NCBI RefSeq assembly: GCF_013201975.1
Contig: NZ_CP053845.1
Span: forward strand, 1,798,001 to 1,862,000
DNA length: 64,000 bases
From: Campylobacter sp. CCUG 57310
GTDB taxonomy: Bacteria > Campylobacterota > Campylobacteria > Campylobacterales > Campylobacteraceae
Reading direction: 5' to 3'
Shown here in pieces: positions 54,537 to 64,000 of the stretch (its first letter is position 1; each line of letters begins with the position of its first letter). A program made the translations under genes and the position numbers. Under the pieces are notes generated by a model that worked only from the letters and a program-made list of their open reading frames with translations, ran no database searches and had not been told where the DNA came from.

Positions 54537-55092
54537 CATTAAAAAAATCATATCCATTATTTGTAGCAAAAACTCCATCTTTAATTTCTATTTTCTTTTC
54601 GATCAAGACTTTATCAAACTGTCTTTTGTCTATTTTTTGAGACATATTGCTAGGGTAAATTAACCAATACTCTACTTCCTCAATTTCCATTTTTGTATCA
54701 AAATTTAAGCAATAAGACTCTAATATATACTTAAAGAACACTTCTGAATTTTTTATCTGAGCTATGGCTTTTTCATAATTCTCTTTACTTAGACTAGATT
54801 TAATTTCACAAAAATAAATTTTTGCAGTATTTTTTAATAAAAAAACTATAAAATCACAAGAATTAAGCGTTTGCTTTTGGCTAAATATATTAGTGATAGA
54901 TGGGCAGTTTGTTGGATCTTGCGTTACAATACAAACATCATCTTTATTTTTGAAAGTTAATCGTAACTCTTTTATTGAACTTTTTATCTCTTGTTCTTTG
55001 ATAATAAATGTACTATTTATAACAGTAGGCTTTAAGCAATCATGTAAGGAATTTTTAAATTTTTTCAATTCAGAACTTGTCATTTTTATCAC
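54529..55092 (-). CDS. PD-(D/E)xK nuclease-like protein
   Basis: 187 residues, soluble and AT-rich. A minimal nuclease core is visible: Asp80 in SCDFIVFL, then Glu96 and Lys98 in YFCEIKSS, spaced as in PD-(D/E)xK enzymes, followed by a helix (KENYEKAIAQIKNSEVFF). The N-terminal ~75 residues are unrecognised. It overlaps the end of the ATPase remnant by 23 bases, as in two-gene ATPase plus nuclease modules. It is intact while its partner is broken. The nuclease assignment rests on the motif only and needs structural support. Confidence 0.5.
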   Translation of the reverse strand: MIKMTSSELKKFKNSLHDCLKPTVINSTFIIKEQEIKSSIKELRLTFKNKDDVCIVTQDPTNCPSITNIFSQKQTLNSCDFIVFLLKNTAKIYFCEIKSSLSKENYEKAIAQIKNSEVFFKYILESYCLNFDTKMEIEEVEYWLIYPSNMSQKIDKRQFDKVLIEKKIEIKDGVFATNNGYDFFNDK

Positions 55093-56499
55093 TTTTTAAA
55101 AGCTCTTCAAAAATCAAGCCTTGGTTTTCATTTTGGGTGTCTATAGGATAATCAAATGTAGTTATAAAAATTCCATGATTATTTACATTCACATTACTTA
55201 AAATATTTTTACCTTTTTTATTTTCAGCCAAATATGCTTTTACTTTTTTTGGCGATAATTTATACTCTTTTGCGTAACCTTTATTTTTAATTTTATCTAT
55301 TTGTTTTTCATCTAAGCTGTTCAACATTATACAATTGCTAATCTCTCTTAAAATATAATCACTATGAGTAGTTATAAATACTTTGACTCCTGCATTCACA
55401 AGCAAGACTAAAAGCCTAGCCATTAAAATTTGATTATTTGGATGCAAATTAAGCTCAGGTTCATCTATCATCAAGATATCATTTTTTCTCGCCGCATGTA
55501 ATATATAGTAATTTAGCATCAAAAGTGATCTAACAGAACTTGATGCCCTTTGTATAGTAACTTTTCCTTTTGTTATCCTCTTTTTTGCACCTGGTGCAAA
55601 TTCTATCCCTTCTTGACTTACTATATATTTTCCTCCAACTATCTCATAAAGTAAATTTAAAATAGTTTTATTTAAGATATCATCTTTATTTTTACTTATA
55701 AAACTCATAATTTTCGAAATTTCACCTAAATCTCTAATAAAATATATATTATCTTTAACAGGTTTTGGATACCTAGAATATCTTTGTGTAAGGAGCTTAA
55801 AAGCGATATCCTTTATGTCTTTTATATCTGCTCTTGAAATCTCTTCTACTATTTCCGATTTATTTACATCAAGTTCTTTTTGAAACATTGAAGCACCTGT
55901 TCTTTCAGCACTGATTATAAAAGGGTTTGGACATTGCCTACTATATATACAATACAATAGTTTCTATTGATGCATATTTTGACAAATCATTACTTGTATT
56001 TTTAACAAAAATATTTCTATTTTTTTCAAAATTAAAAACAATTGTTTTTTGTTTATGTAGTGGAAGTCAAATTTAGGCGAATGGGAAAAATAATTTTCAA
56101 CTGCTACTTTGTTGCCCCTTTTTAAAAATCCAATTACTTGTTCTATAGAATCATCTTTAAAAAAAGAATTATTAAAATCACCATCTTTGCCTGCTAAAAT
56201 TTCTGCAAATTTATTCTTATATACATCAAACATTAAATTTGAATATTTAATTAAAATATTTTCCAAAGATTGTATTGACATCTCAAGCCTACAATCATCC
56301 ATATTAATGCCGTTTAAAATCTTCATCAATACTTAAAAATACCTACAACATTAGCTTCTCTGATAAAATCCAAATAACCGTATAAGCTATAAGTAGCATA
56401 AGTTTTTCCGGTATTATTTTCGCCACAAATTATAGTTAAACTTCCTACTTAAAATTCTGCTTCATTGAGCATTCCTATATTCTTTAGCTTTATCTTCAT
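55070..56499 (-). pseudogene. Decayed OLD-like AAA ATPase
   Basis: A ~470-codon gene broken in at least three places. The start at 56499 (MKIKLKNIGML) is followed by a TAA at codon 17. Walker A CGENNTGKT lies past it at 56401-56427. A frameshift at about 56325-56360 moves the frame, and a further stop or double frameshift occurs around 55960-56000. The rest is a good ATPase tail: ISAERTGAS, the signature ASSSVRSLLMLNYY, Walker B DILMIDEPELNLHP and the H-loop ITTHSDY. This pattern belongs to ABC-like ATPases paired with nucleases in phage defence or repair. Several lesions make sequencing error an unlikely full explanation. Confidence 0.85.
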
Positions 56500-56546
56500 A
56501 ATTGATCCTTTATCTATTCAATCGAATAAAATTAAATACTACTATA

Positions 56547-57122
56547 TTATTTACAAAGAATTTTTACTATGCTTTCAGGCAAAATTTCATGCTCTATGGC
56601 GTGGATTTTTGCCTCAAATTCTTCAAGACTCATACCATCTGTTTTCTCAAAAGCTCTTTGCATTATGAGCTTCCCGCCGTCAAGCTCTTCATTTACATAA
56701 TGCACGCTAACGCCCCCTACTAACATCTCGCTTTCAAAGCTCTCCTTGATAGCATGAGCCCCTTTAAAAAGCGGTAAAAGCGAGGGATGAAGGTTGATGG
56801 CTTTTACGTTAGTCGTAAAAATAGGGGTTAAAATCCTCATAAATCCCGCAAGAACCGTTAAATCAATATCATGCTTTTTAATCTCACTAACTAACGCTGC
56901 ATCAAATTCCTCGCGCGAACTAAATTTCGTATGTTCTATAATCACGCTTTCAAGCCCGTATTTACGAGCTCGCTCTATACCGTAAGCGTTAGCTTTGTTT
57001 GTGATTGTTAGCGCGGCTTGGATTTTGATGTCATTAAAAATTTTATTATGAACTCTTTGAAGGATAGCTTCTAAATTTGAACCGCTTCCGCTAAATAAAA
57101 CCGCTATTTTTTTCGTAACCAT
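56547..57122 (-). CDS. purN: Phosphoribosylglycinamide formyltransferase
   Basis: 191 residues. It begins KKIAVLFSGSGSNLEAILQ, the phosphate-binding part. The active-site region is AGFMRILTPIFT, then NLHPSLLPLFKGAHAI with the catalytic Asn-His, and the Asp in VNEELDGGKLI. It transfers a formyl group from 10-formyl-THF in purine synthesis. It overlaps the nnr gene by 19 bases. Confidence 0.95.
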   Translation of the reverse strand: MVTKKIAVLFSGSGSNLEAILQRVHNKIFNDIKIQAALTITNKANAYGIERARKYGLESVIIEHTKFSSREEFDAALVSEIKKHDIDLTVLAGFMRILTPIFTTNVKAINLHPSLLPLFKGAHAIKESFESEMLVGGVSVHYVNEELDGGKLIMQRAFEKTDGMSLEEFEAKIHAIEHEILPESIVKILCK

Positions 57123-58513
57123 TTAAGCCCTTTTATGATATCTTTAGGAGTTATCGAGTAGTTGTTTCGCTTTGATTTTCGCACGCTTAAAGCATGTGCC
57201 AAAGTACCGCTTATAGCCGCATCAAGCGTAGTGTAGCCTTGAGCGAGTAAAGAGATGATTATGCCACTTAGTGCGTCTCCGCTTCCCGCTTTTGCAAGAG
57301 CTGCGCTTCCATAAGGCATCAGGTAAATTTTCCCCTCAAAAGCAATTATGGTGTTAGCGCCTTTTAAAACTAACACATTTGGAAATTTTTTGCTCCACAT
57401 TCTGGCAATTTCAAATCGATTTTCTTGCACCTCTTGCACACTAAATTTGCCAAATCCGCCAAGCTCTAAAAGCGAACAAAATTCCTTTGGATGAGGAGTT
57501 ATCACTATCTCTTTTTTTGATTTTAAAAGCTCTATAGTAAGCTCTTCGTAGCACATATCAGCATCAAGCACCAACGCCTTTTTGTTTTTAAGCGTGTTAA
57601 AAAGCTCTATTTTTTTAGTCTCATCAAGCTTTCCAAGCCCCATTCCAAGAGCTCCATAAGCCATTTTTTCAGTTATTGAGCTTACATTCATCAAAAGCGG
57701 ATCGGTTATCAAATTCTTAGACTCACTAACGATACTAACAAGCCCTGCTCCCATAGCTAAAGCCGATTTGCCGGCTATTTGAGCAGCTCCGCTAAGCTCA
57801 CCGCTAACTATAAAAACATGCCCGAATTCACTCTTGTTAGTGTTAGCTTTAATTCTAAAAGGCAAATTCATATCGCTTTTTAAAAGCCTGAAAGTATCGG
57901 TTGCTCCTTCAAATTTACTAGCTGCAAGCCCCAAATCAGCCACTTTTATCTTGCCTGTAAAATCTTTAGCAAAATCAGAATAAAGTCCGATTTTAGCAGC
58001 TCCCATAGTTATAGTTATATCGGATTTAAAAACGGCGCCGCAACTATTTCCAAGCTCATTAAGCCCGCTTGGGATATCGCATGCTATCTTGTAAGCTTTT
58101 ATTTCGTTTAAAGAATTTATAAGATTTATCGTCTTTTTATCCAAATTTCGATTAAGTCCAGAGCCAAAAATCCCGTCGATAATGCATTTATATTTGCCTA
58201 TTTTTTTAACGGGTTTAACTCCAAGCTTAAATGCTCTGTCAAGCTGAGTTTTAAGCGTCTCGTTTTGCTTATCAAACGCTAAAAAAAGCTCGCACTCATA
58301 CTCGCCGCTTAACATTCTAAGAGCGGCTGCTACGTCTGCAGCGTTATTTCCGCTACCGCAAACTCCTAAAATTTTTGCGCCCTTTTTAACTCTCTTGCGC
58401 ACATGTTTTGCAAGAGCATTTGCGGCATTTTCCATCAAAATTTCGCTTGTTAAGCCAAATTTTAAGCAAGCCGTTTCATCGAGTTTGGAAGTATTTAAAA
58501 ACAGTTTTTTCAT
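57104..58513 (-). CDS. nnr: Bifunctional NAD(P)H-hydrate epimerase/dehydratase
   Basis: 469 residues with two repair domains. The N-terminal YjeF_N epimerase part (about 1-195) contains GVCGSGNNAADVAA and CDIPSGLNELG. The C-terminal ADP-dependent dehydratase has LVLKGANTI and the nucleotide motif KAGSGDALSG. It repairs damaged NAD(P)H hydrates. It overlaps purN (19 bases) and comM (4 bases) in one run. Confidence 0.93.
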   Translation of the reverse strand: MKKLFLNTSKLDETACLKFGLTSEILMENAANALAKHVRKRVKKGAKILGVCGSGNNAADVAAALRMLSGEYECELFLAFDKQNETLKTQLDRAFKLGVKPVKKIGKYKCIIDGIFGSGLNRNLDKKTINLINSLNEIKAYKIACDIPSGLNELGNSCGAVFKSDITITMGAAKIGLYSDFAKDFTGKIKVADLGLAASKFEGATDTFRLLKSDMNLPFRIKANTNKSEFGHVFIVSGELSGAAQIAGKSALAMGAGLVSIVSESKNLITDPLLMNVSSITEKMAYGALGMGLGKLDETKKIELFNTLKNKKALVLDADMCYEELTIELLKSKKEIVITPHPKEFCSLLELGGFGKFSVQEVQENRFEIARMWSKKFPNVLVLKGANTIIAFEGKIYLMPYGSAALAKAGSGDALSGIIISLLAQGYTTLDAAISGTLAHALSVRKSKRNNYSITPKDIIKGLKWLRKK

Positions 58514-60030
58514 GCCTCGCTCCTTACGCGGAAGCTTAAAGCCTCTAAGATATGCGACTTTTTTATCACTTCAGAGCCGTCAAGATCGGCAATCGTGCGA
58601 GCTACTTTTAGAGTTTTATTTATGCCTCTTTGAGTAAGAGCAAATCGCCCGACAGACATATCCAGCACGCTTTTAGCTTCACTATCGCAAATGCAAAATT
58701 TAGCTATCTCCTCATCGCTTAACTTGCCGTTTAGCTCGCTTTGACCTCGCTTCATCTGCGCCTCAAAAACCCGCAAGACTTCACGCTGCATATCGGCACT
58801 CGCGACATCGCTCTTATCGCTACTTGCAACCTCGTCCATAAGCACGTGCAGGTCGATCCTATCCAAAAGAGGCTCGGAAATTTTAGCCTTGTATCGCTTG
58901 ATATCGGTTTCTAAACATCTGCAGTTTAACTGCTTTGAGAGCAAATTTCCACACGGGCATGGGTTCATGGCACCCACAAACATAAATTTCGTCTTGTAAG
59001 TTATCTTGGAATTTACTCTTGAGATGTGAATTTGGTTATCTTCAAGCGGCTCTCGAAGGCTTTCTAAAATTTGCTTACCGAAGTGGGGAAGCTCGTCAAA
59101 AAACAAAATTCCGCCGTTTGCAAGAGCGACCTCGCCTATCCTTGCGCTTGCCGTTCCGCCTCCAAAGATAGAGCTTTTAGTCGATGTATGATGCGGGCTT
59201 CTAAAAGCTCTAAGCGCGCTAAACTCATGATCTTGCAAATTTAGCGACGAGTATGCCGCACTGAGTAAAATTTCATCTAAATTTTGAGGCGGAAGGATAT
59301 ATCTTAAGCGTTTTGCGCTCATGCTTTTGCCACAACCCGGGCTTCCTTCAAAGATGATATTGTGCATACCGCAAGCTGCTATAAGGCAGGCTCTTTTGGC
59401 TCTAGCCTGGCCTTTGATATCCTTAAAATCAAGATCAAATTTTGAGTTTATAACATAATTTTTACCGCAAATTTGAGTCAAATTTGCAAATAAAGGATGA
59501 GTATCTTTTACTAAACACTGCTTCTTAAATTCGTCATCAAGAAAAAATTTGATCGCTTCATCAAGCCTATTTACAGCGTAAATTTCCAAATTTGGTATCA
59601 TGCCTGCGCTATTTGCTATCTCTTTTGGAACTAAAACTTTAGCCTTTTTAACACTTGCGCTTAGAAATAGCAGTATAGAAAAAAGAGTTGTCGTACTCTT
59701 AACGCTTCCGTCAAGTCCAAGCTCGCCAAATACGAAAAATTCGCCAAAATTTACGACTTCTTTTTGTAAAGCTATCAAAAGCGCGATAGGCAGATCAAAA
59801 TGGCTTCCCGTCTTTGGCATATCCGAAGGAGAGAGATTTATGATGATTTTTTGTGCGGGAAAAGAGAAATTCTGAGCAAGAAGGGCTGATTTAACCCTTG
59901 CTTCACTCTCTTTTATGCTCGTGCCTGCAAGCCCTACGATGCTAAGTGCGGGAAGACCTCTGTTAAAGGTTGATTCAACATCAACGATCCTCAGCCCGTC
60001 GGTGTAAGTCGCGCACTTTAGCGATTTCAT
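58510..60030 (-). CDS. comM: ComM/YifB-like Mg-chelatase family ATPase
   Basis: 506 residues. The N-terminal Lon-like domain (RGLPALSIVGLAGTSIKESEARVKSA) precedes an AAA domain with Walker A EGSPGCGKS, Walker B-like GILFFDELPHFG and sensor MNPCPCGN. The final Mg-chelatase C domain ends HILEALSFR. In other bacteria ComM is a helicase needed for natural transformation. Campylobacter is naturally competent, so a DNA uptake or recombination role is likely. Confidence 0.92.
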   Translation of the reverse strand: MKSLKCATYTDGLRIVDVESTFNRGLPALSIVGLAGTSIKESEARVKSALLAQNFSFPAQKIIINLSPSDMPKTGSHFDLPIALLIALQKEVVNFGEFFVFGELGLDGSVKSTTTLFSILLFLSASVKKAKVLVPKEIANSAGMIPNLEIYAVNRLDEAIKFFLDDEFKKQCLVKDTHPLFANLTQICGKNYVINSKFDLDFKDIKGQARAKRACLIAACGMHNIIFEGSPGCGKSMSAKRLRYILPPQNLDEILLSAAYSSLNLQDHEFSALRAFRSPHHTSTKSSIFGGGTASARIGEVALANGGILFFDELPHFGKQILESLREPLEDNQIHISRVNSKITYKTKFMFVGAMNPCPCGNLLSKQLNCRCLETDIKRYKAKISEPLLDRIDLHVLMDEVASSDKSDVASADMQREVLRVFEAQMKRGQSELNGKLSDEEIAKFCICDSEAKSVLDMSVGRFALTQRGINKTLKVARTIADLDGSEVIKKSHILEALSFRVRSEA

Positions 60031-60545
60031 AGATTTTTATCTCGAAGCTTCTTATACTCTTTATCAAATTTTTTTCGTTTATTGTAACCGATCTTTTCTA
60101 TAAACAGATGTCCGTCAAGATGATCCATCTCGTGCTGAATAGCTACGGCTAAAAGCCCATCCGCTTCAAGCTCACACTCTTTGCCGTGCCTATTTTGATA
60201 TCCTAGAGTTATCTTTTCGGCACGCTTTACTTCCTCGTAAAATCCGGGCACGCTAAGGCAGCCTTCTTGGAAAATTTGCTCGCCCTCTTTACGCAATATT
60301 TTCGGATTTATTATCTCAAGCAGGTCGGCTCTCTCTTGAATTTCAGTTTCTTCATTTACTAAATTTATAATGAGTACACGAATAGGATTTTTTACCTGAA
60401 TCGCCGCCAACCCAATTCCGTTTTTGGCTATCATCGTATCATACATATCGTCTAAAAATTTATGCAAATTTTCATCAAACTCGCTCACCTCAATCGATCT
60501 TTGATATAGCCTTTTATCGGGATAAGTTAAAATTTCAAGTACCAT
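60027..60545 (-). CDS. def: Peptide deformylase
   Basis: 172 residues with all three metal-site motifs: GIGLAAIQV, EGCLSVPG and QHEMDHLDGHLF. It removes the formyl group from new proteins. It overlaps the comM gene start by 4 bases and follows the GGDEF-like gene, with only one base shared. Confidence 0.97.
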   Translation of the reverse strand: MVLEILTYPDKRLYQRSIEVSEFDENLHKFLDDMYDTMIAKNGIGLAAIQVKNPIRVLIINLVNEETEIQERADLLEIINPKILRKEGEQIFQEGCLSVPGFYEEVKRAEKITLGYQNRHGKECELEADGLLAVAIQHEMDHLDGHLFIEKIGYNKRKKFDKEYKKLRDKNL

Positions 60546-61564
60546 TATTTACTCTCTACGATTACGTATTTTTCAAGGCTTCTGCCACTTTTTATAAGGC
60601 TGTCAAGAGTTTGAGAAAGCACTTCTTCGACCGTTTTTGTAGTATTTAGATCACAAACGGCTATCTCCATATCGATTTCAAATTCCTCGTCGCTTATTAA
60701 AAACGTAGCCGCATAAAACATATCGGCAATCCGTTCGCAAGCCTTTTTCGCGCCCTCTATATCTGTATGCTTCATAAGCATGGCAAAAATTCCATCTCCA
60801 TAGTGAGCTAATATATCGCTTCTTCTTGAAGTTTTTAGCAAAAATCTTGAGATATTTTTTAGCACTATTTGCTTATCTCTAACTCCAAGCATATCAACGG
60901 CGCTATCTTTTGGTTTTACAAGCATGAAAGATGAGTTATAGCCGTATTTTTTGACATACTTCATCTCTGAAGTCATGGTTTTTAGGAAAAATTTCTTGTT
61001 ATAAAGATCAAATTGAGGATCATAAATTGACTGCTCTTCAACTACCTTAAAAACCCTGCTTATCTCTTCATAGTTCGTTTTGATAACGTCTATATGCTTG
61101 TTCATAAGGGTATTTAGCTTATCTAAGTCCTCGTTAAAAGCGCTAAATACATTTTGCACGGTGAGCAAATTCGCATTTGATTCAAGGCTATCGGAGCGTT
61201 TTTTAATGATAGTTTTCATGATGCCTAAATTTTTATAGATAAGTGCAACGGCTTGAAGCATGCTCTTTATCTGAGCAAAGCTCTGCTTGATCTCTCGCTC
61301 GATGTAAATTTGTCTATCGTCTTCGATCCTGCCTATCTCGTCTTCAATCTCTATAATCTCGCCCATCTTTTTTTTAAATTCATCGGGCTTTTTTTCAAGC
61401 ATCTTTTCAAAAAAGATCGAATAATTTTTAGGAATGGAAGGGATATTCTCTTCGTTTAGCTCTTTGATGATATCTTCGGAAAAATCATAGATATTAAACT
61501 CGCCTTGATCTTTTTCCTTGATGGTTACGGTATTTTCAGCCTTTTTTTTATTAACTTTAATCAA
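60545..61564 (-). CDS. GGDEF-fold protein with degenerate active site
   Basis: 339 residues. A polar, coiled-coil-prone N-terminus (about 30-180) precedes a GGDEF-like domain (about 180-335). The domain keeps the fold segments YDPQFDLYNKKFFLKTM and VRDKQIVLKNISRFLLKTSRRSDILAHY, but the signature is YGDGIF at 255-260 in place of GGDEF. It probably cannot make cyclic di-GMP. It may bind a nucleotide or act as a structural regulator. The place between clpP and def is fixed in the operon, with 11 bases from clpP. Confidence 0.8.
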   Translation of the reverse strand: MIKVNKKKAENTVTIKEKDQGEFNIYDFSEDIIKELNEENIPSIPKNYSIFFEKMLEKKPDEFKKKMGEIIEIEDEIGRIEDDRQIYIEREIKQSFAQIKSMLQAVALIYKNLGIMKTIIKKRSDSLESNANLLTVQNVFSAFNEDLDKLNTLMNKHIDVIKTNYEEISRVFKVVEEQSIYDPQFDLYNKKFFLKTMTSEMKYVKKYGYNSSFMLVKPKDSAVDMLGVRDKQIVLKNISRFLLKTSRRSDILAHYGDGIFAMLMKHTDIEGAKKACERIADMFYAATFLISDEEFEIDMEIAVCDLNTTKTVEEVLSQTLDSLIKSGRSLEKYVIVESK

Positions 61565-61575
61565 ATTTAACCTCG

Positions 61576-62166
61576 TTACTTAAAGCTTTTCTCCAAAACT
61601 TTATCGATTAGCCCATACTCTTTGGCTTCAAACGAACTCATGAAAAAGTCCCTATCGGTATCTTTTGCTATTTTGCTTAATTTTTGACCCGTGTTTTTAG
61701 CTAAGATAGAGTTTAGAATTTCCTTCATGCGCAAAATTTCTTTAGCTTGAATTTCTATATCCGTAGCTTGACCTCTAGCACCGCCTAAGGGCTGGTGTAT
61801 CATGATGCGAGAATTTGGAAGCGCATATCTTTTTCCGGGAGTTCCGCAACTTAGCAAAAAAGCCCCCATAGACGCGGCTTGACCTATGCAGATCGTGCAA
61901 ACATCGGGCTTTATGTAGTTCATCGTATCATATATACTAAAACCGCTTGTGATAACTCCGCCGGGGCTATTTATGTATAGGTAGATATCTTTATCTGGAT
62001 CTTCGGCCTCTAAAAACAGCATTTGAGCCACGATAGAAGATGCGATGCCGTCTTCTATCTCTCCGCTTAGCATTACGATACGATCTTTTAATAGGCGAGA
62101 ATATATATCATAACTTCTCTCGCCCTTGCTTGTTCGCTCGATTACGTATGGGACGTAATAGCTCAT
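61576..62166 (-). CDS. clpP: ATP-dependent Clp protease proteolytic subunit
   Basis: 196 residues. The catalytic Ser lies in [12 protein letters not shown], the His in [10 protein letters not shown] and the Asp in the DTDRDFFMS segment. It forms the ClpP barrel that works with ClpX or ClpA. It overlaps the trigger factor gene by 4 bases, so chaperone and protease are co-expressed. Confidence 0.97.
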   Translation of the reverse strand: MSYYVPYVIERTSKGERSYDIYSRLLKDRIVMLSGEIEDGIASSIVAQMLFLEAEDPDKDIYLYINSPGGVITSGFSIYDTMNYIKPDVCTICIGQAASMGAFLLSCGTPGKRYALPNSRIMIHQPLGGARGQATDIEIQAKEILRMKEILNSILAKNTGQKLSKIAKDTDRDFFMSSFEAKEYGLIDKVLEKSFK

Positions 62167-63542
62167 TTATCTGCCTTTTTTGCTGTCTTTTTCTCAGCCT
62201 TTGGCTCGTCTTTTTCTTTGGCTGCTTTTTTAGACTCTTTTTCAGCTTTTTCTTCTTTTTTGTCAAACATCTCGTTAAATAGCTTTTCTTCTATCATCGA
62301 CATTTTTATAGCCGGTAAAACTCCTTGATTTTTGTAGTTTTCAAGGTGTTGTTTCGGATCAAGTCCCGATCTGTAAGCCTCAAAATAAACAGCTTGGATA
62401 AGCTCTTGATCGCTCACGGCTACATTTCTTCTTCTGGCAAGCTCATCTATGATAAACGTTAGTTTCACGCTCTTTTGCGCATCTTCGCGGAATGTCTCAC
62501 GCTTTTTAGTTAGAGCGTCTTTATCGTCTCTGAAGCTCTTCATCTCATCTTCGCTAAAGCCGTTCCATGCACCGCGGAATTGCATATCTATCTCTTGCTC
62601 TACGATGTTTTTTGGTATATCAAATTTATACTTTTCGACTATGGCTTCTGCAAATTTCGGCTTAAGCTCTTCATTTACCAGCTTATACTGCTTGTCGGCT
62701 CTGATTTGATCTTTGATTCTCTCTTCAAGAAGCTCAACGCTAGCGTTTTCTTCATTTGGCATAAGTTGTTTTAACAGCTCTGCGTCTATCTCTTTTGCTA
62801 TATTTTTGCCTTGAATTTCATGCAGTTTTACTTTAAACACAGCCGCTTTGCCTGCCAAATTTGGTGCACCGTACTCGGCAGGAAATGTTACTTCTACATC
62901 TTTTTCTTCACCGACTTTTAGACCGATCATTCCATCTTCAAAGCCCGGTATAAACTGACCTGAGCCTATCTCAAGCACATATCCTTCAGCCTTGCCGCCG
63001 TCAAACGCAACGCCGTCTACGAAACCTTCAAAATCAAATTTAGCAAAGTCGCCTTTTTCTAGCTTTTTCTTATCAATTTTCTCAAGCGGAGCTACCATCT
63101 TTAAAAGCTCGTCTTTTTTCTCGTCAATCTCTTTTTTCATAACGCGAGGAGTTGAAAATTCAGGTATAAGATCTTCGTATCCGTCCAAATTTACGACAGG
63201 TTTAAATGAAATTTCTATCTCGGTATCAATAGCGCCCTCTTCTCTTTCGAATTTTATAAACATCGGCTCGCCGATAACCTCATCTGTTTTTCTATTAAGC
63301 TCTTTTAAAGCGGCATCTATAAGCTCTTTTAAAGCGTCTTGTTCCGCATCGCTGGTTAGCTCTTTTTCGTATCTTTTTAAGACTAAATTTACAGGCACTT
63401 TACCGACTCTAAAGCCTTCCATTTTCATATTTTTAGCTGCTTTTTTAGCAAGATTTTCAAGCTTTGATTTTATCTCTTCGCTTGAGATTTTAGCCGTTAC
63501 CGAAGCGTTGGCAGTGTCTATAACTTTGGTTTTGAGTTCCAT
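62163..63542 (-). CDS. tig: Trigger factor (ribosome-associated chaperone)
   Basis: 459 residues. The ribosome-binding motif region [16 protein letters not shown] is near residue 45. The FKBP-type isomerase domain (about 155-240, with [14 protein letters not shown] and [12 protein letters not shown]) and the long helical C-terminus follow. A Lys/Glu/Ala-rich tail ([16 protein letters not shown]) is longer than in many species. It folds nascent chains at the exit tunnel and is the first gene of the clpP operon. Confidence 0.95.
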   Translation of the reverse strand: MELKTKVIDTANASVTAKISSEEIKSKLENLAKKAAKNMKMEGFRVGKVPVNLVLKRYEKELTSDAEQDALKELIDAALKELNRKTDEVIGEPMFIKFEREEGAIDTEIEISFKPVVNLDGYEDLIPEFSTPRVMKKEIDEKKDELLKMVAPLEKIDKKKLEKGDFAKFDFEGFVDGVAFDGGKAEGYVLEIGSGQFIPGFEDGMIGLKVGEEKDVEVTFPAEYGAPNLAGKAAVFKVKLHEIQGKNIAKEIDAELLKQLMPNEENASVELLEERIKDQIRADKQYKLVNEELKPKFAEAIVEKYKFDIPKNIVEQEIDMQFRGAWNGFSEDEMKSFRDDKDALTKKRETFREDAQKSVKLTFIIDELARRRNVAVSDQELIQAVYFEAYRSGLDPKQHLENYKNQGVLPAIKMSMIEEKLFNEMFDKKEEKAEKESKKAAKEKDEPKAEKKTAKKADK

Positions 63543-63675
63543 TTATTTCCTTTTAAAAATAAAAATTTTCTAATCAATATATCAAATTTTTCCTTATTAG
63601 TTGTATAAATTTGAAATTTATCAATGCAAAAGGCGCTTTAATGTAAAATGTGGCTAAATTTTAAGGAAATCAAAA

Positions 63676-64000
63676 ATGCAAGAAAATCAGCAAAAAATTA
63701 GCTTTGAAAATTCGGTTAAAAACATGCTTGAGATAATCGGCGAGGACGTAAATAGAGAAGGTCTTATCAAAACTCCCGAAAGAGTTTTTAAAGCGTTTAA
63801 ATTTCTAACTCAAGGCTATGAACAAGATCCAAAAGAGGTGCTAAACGATGCGCTTTTTGAAAGTTCAAACAACGAAATGGTTTTGATGAGGGATATTGAA
63901 TTTTATAGCCTTTGCGAGCATCATCTGCTTCCTATAATCGGGCGCGTTCATGTGGCGTATATACCAGACGGCAAGGTTGTGGGGCTTAGCAAACTTCCTC
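63676..64000 (+). CDS. folE: GTP cyclohydrolase I, 5' part
   Basis: The first ~108 residues are visible, running off the right edge. Family signals include [22 protein letters not shown] and the metal/active-site part [22 protein letters not shown]. It converts GTP to dihydroneopterin triphosphate for folate or queuosine-type pathways. AAGGAA lies upstream, and it is divergent from tig, as in C. jejuni. Confidence 0.95.
   Translation, partial: MQENQQKISFENSVKNMLEIIGEDVNREGLIKTPERVFKAFKFLTQGYEQDPKEVLNDALFESSNNEMVLMRDIEFYSLCEHHLLPIIGRVHVAYIPDGKVVGLSKLP

Noticed and set aside
55964-56329. 121-codon frame as an independent gene upstream of the ATPase tail
   Set aside because: Its frame continues the ATPase remnant and joins its Walker A part by a frameshift; it is a fragment of the pseudogene.
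62992-63573. 193-codon plus-strand frame opposite trigger factor
   Set aside because: Ser/Phe-rich translation caused by the Lys/Glu codons of tig read backwards; tig is certain.

Overview
The window is AT-rich, densely packed epsilonproteobacterial (Campylobacterota) DNA. Gene content and order point to a Campylobacter. The block yajQ, hydroxyacid dehydrogenase, glutathionylspermidine-synthase-like gene, UPF0323 lipoprotein, rpsU, ccoG, cmeR and cmeABC, and the block def, clpP, tig, folE, both match orders I know from Campylobacter jejuni. The arylsulfate sulfotransferase, several periplasmic respiratory reductases and the fatty-acid genes suggest a non-thermophilic, respiration-rich species such as the concisus/curvus/rectus/showae group. 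That species-level placement is an inference.

Layout. 1-8.1 kb: an arylsulfate sulfotransferase locus with DsbB/DsbI-like and DsbA-like oxidative folding proteins, a two-component system and DUF1176/DUF3137 proteins. 8.2-12.5 kb: an electron-transfer operon with two paralogous Tat-exported flavoproteins, a periplasmic tetrahaem cytochrome c and a NapC/NrfH quinol dehydrogenase. 12.9-15.8 kb: tautomerase, BCP peroxiredoxin and an autotransporter-like protein. 16.0-24.2 kb: transporters, a cluster of five tRNA genes, AlkD-like repair, MATE, TerC, threonine aldolase, a TonB receptor with a Fur-box-like site, and tRNA-Glu. 24.3-30.1 kb: lipoprotein, endonuclease IV, FadL-like porin, acyl-CoA synthetase and AAA ATPase in one tight run. 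30.1-32.8 kb: a very AT-rich patch with a plasmid-initiator-like gene and an orphan gene. 32.8-38.2 kb: a complete molybdopterin reductase operon (catalytic, Fe-S, TorD chaperone, NrfD anchor) and an unknown secreted protein. 39-45 kb: radical SAM protein and the yajQ-to-rpsU block. 45-54.5 kb: a third flavoprotein, ccoG, and cmeR-cmeABC with a recognisable operator. 54.5-56.5 kb: a decayed AAA ATPase next to an intact PD-(D/E)xK-like nuclease gene, resembling a dead defence module. 56.5-64 kb: purN, nnr, comM, def, degenerate GGDEF, clpP, tig, and the start of folE.

How the genes fit together. Much of the window concerns the periplasm: disulphide formation supporting the sulfotransferase, and menaquinol-linked reductases (flavoprotein/cytochrome and molybdoenzyme routes) for anaerobic respiration. 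Housekeeping protein quality control and multidrug efflux fill the right half.

Most interesting points: flavoprotein paralogs that lack several fumarate reductase residues and share a 64-bp identical 5' segment; the broken ATPase/nuclease pair; the initiator-like gene in an AT-rich island; a GGDEF protein with a destroyed signature; and the CmeR-type operator. No CRISPR array, rRNA gene or intact insertion sequence was seen.
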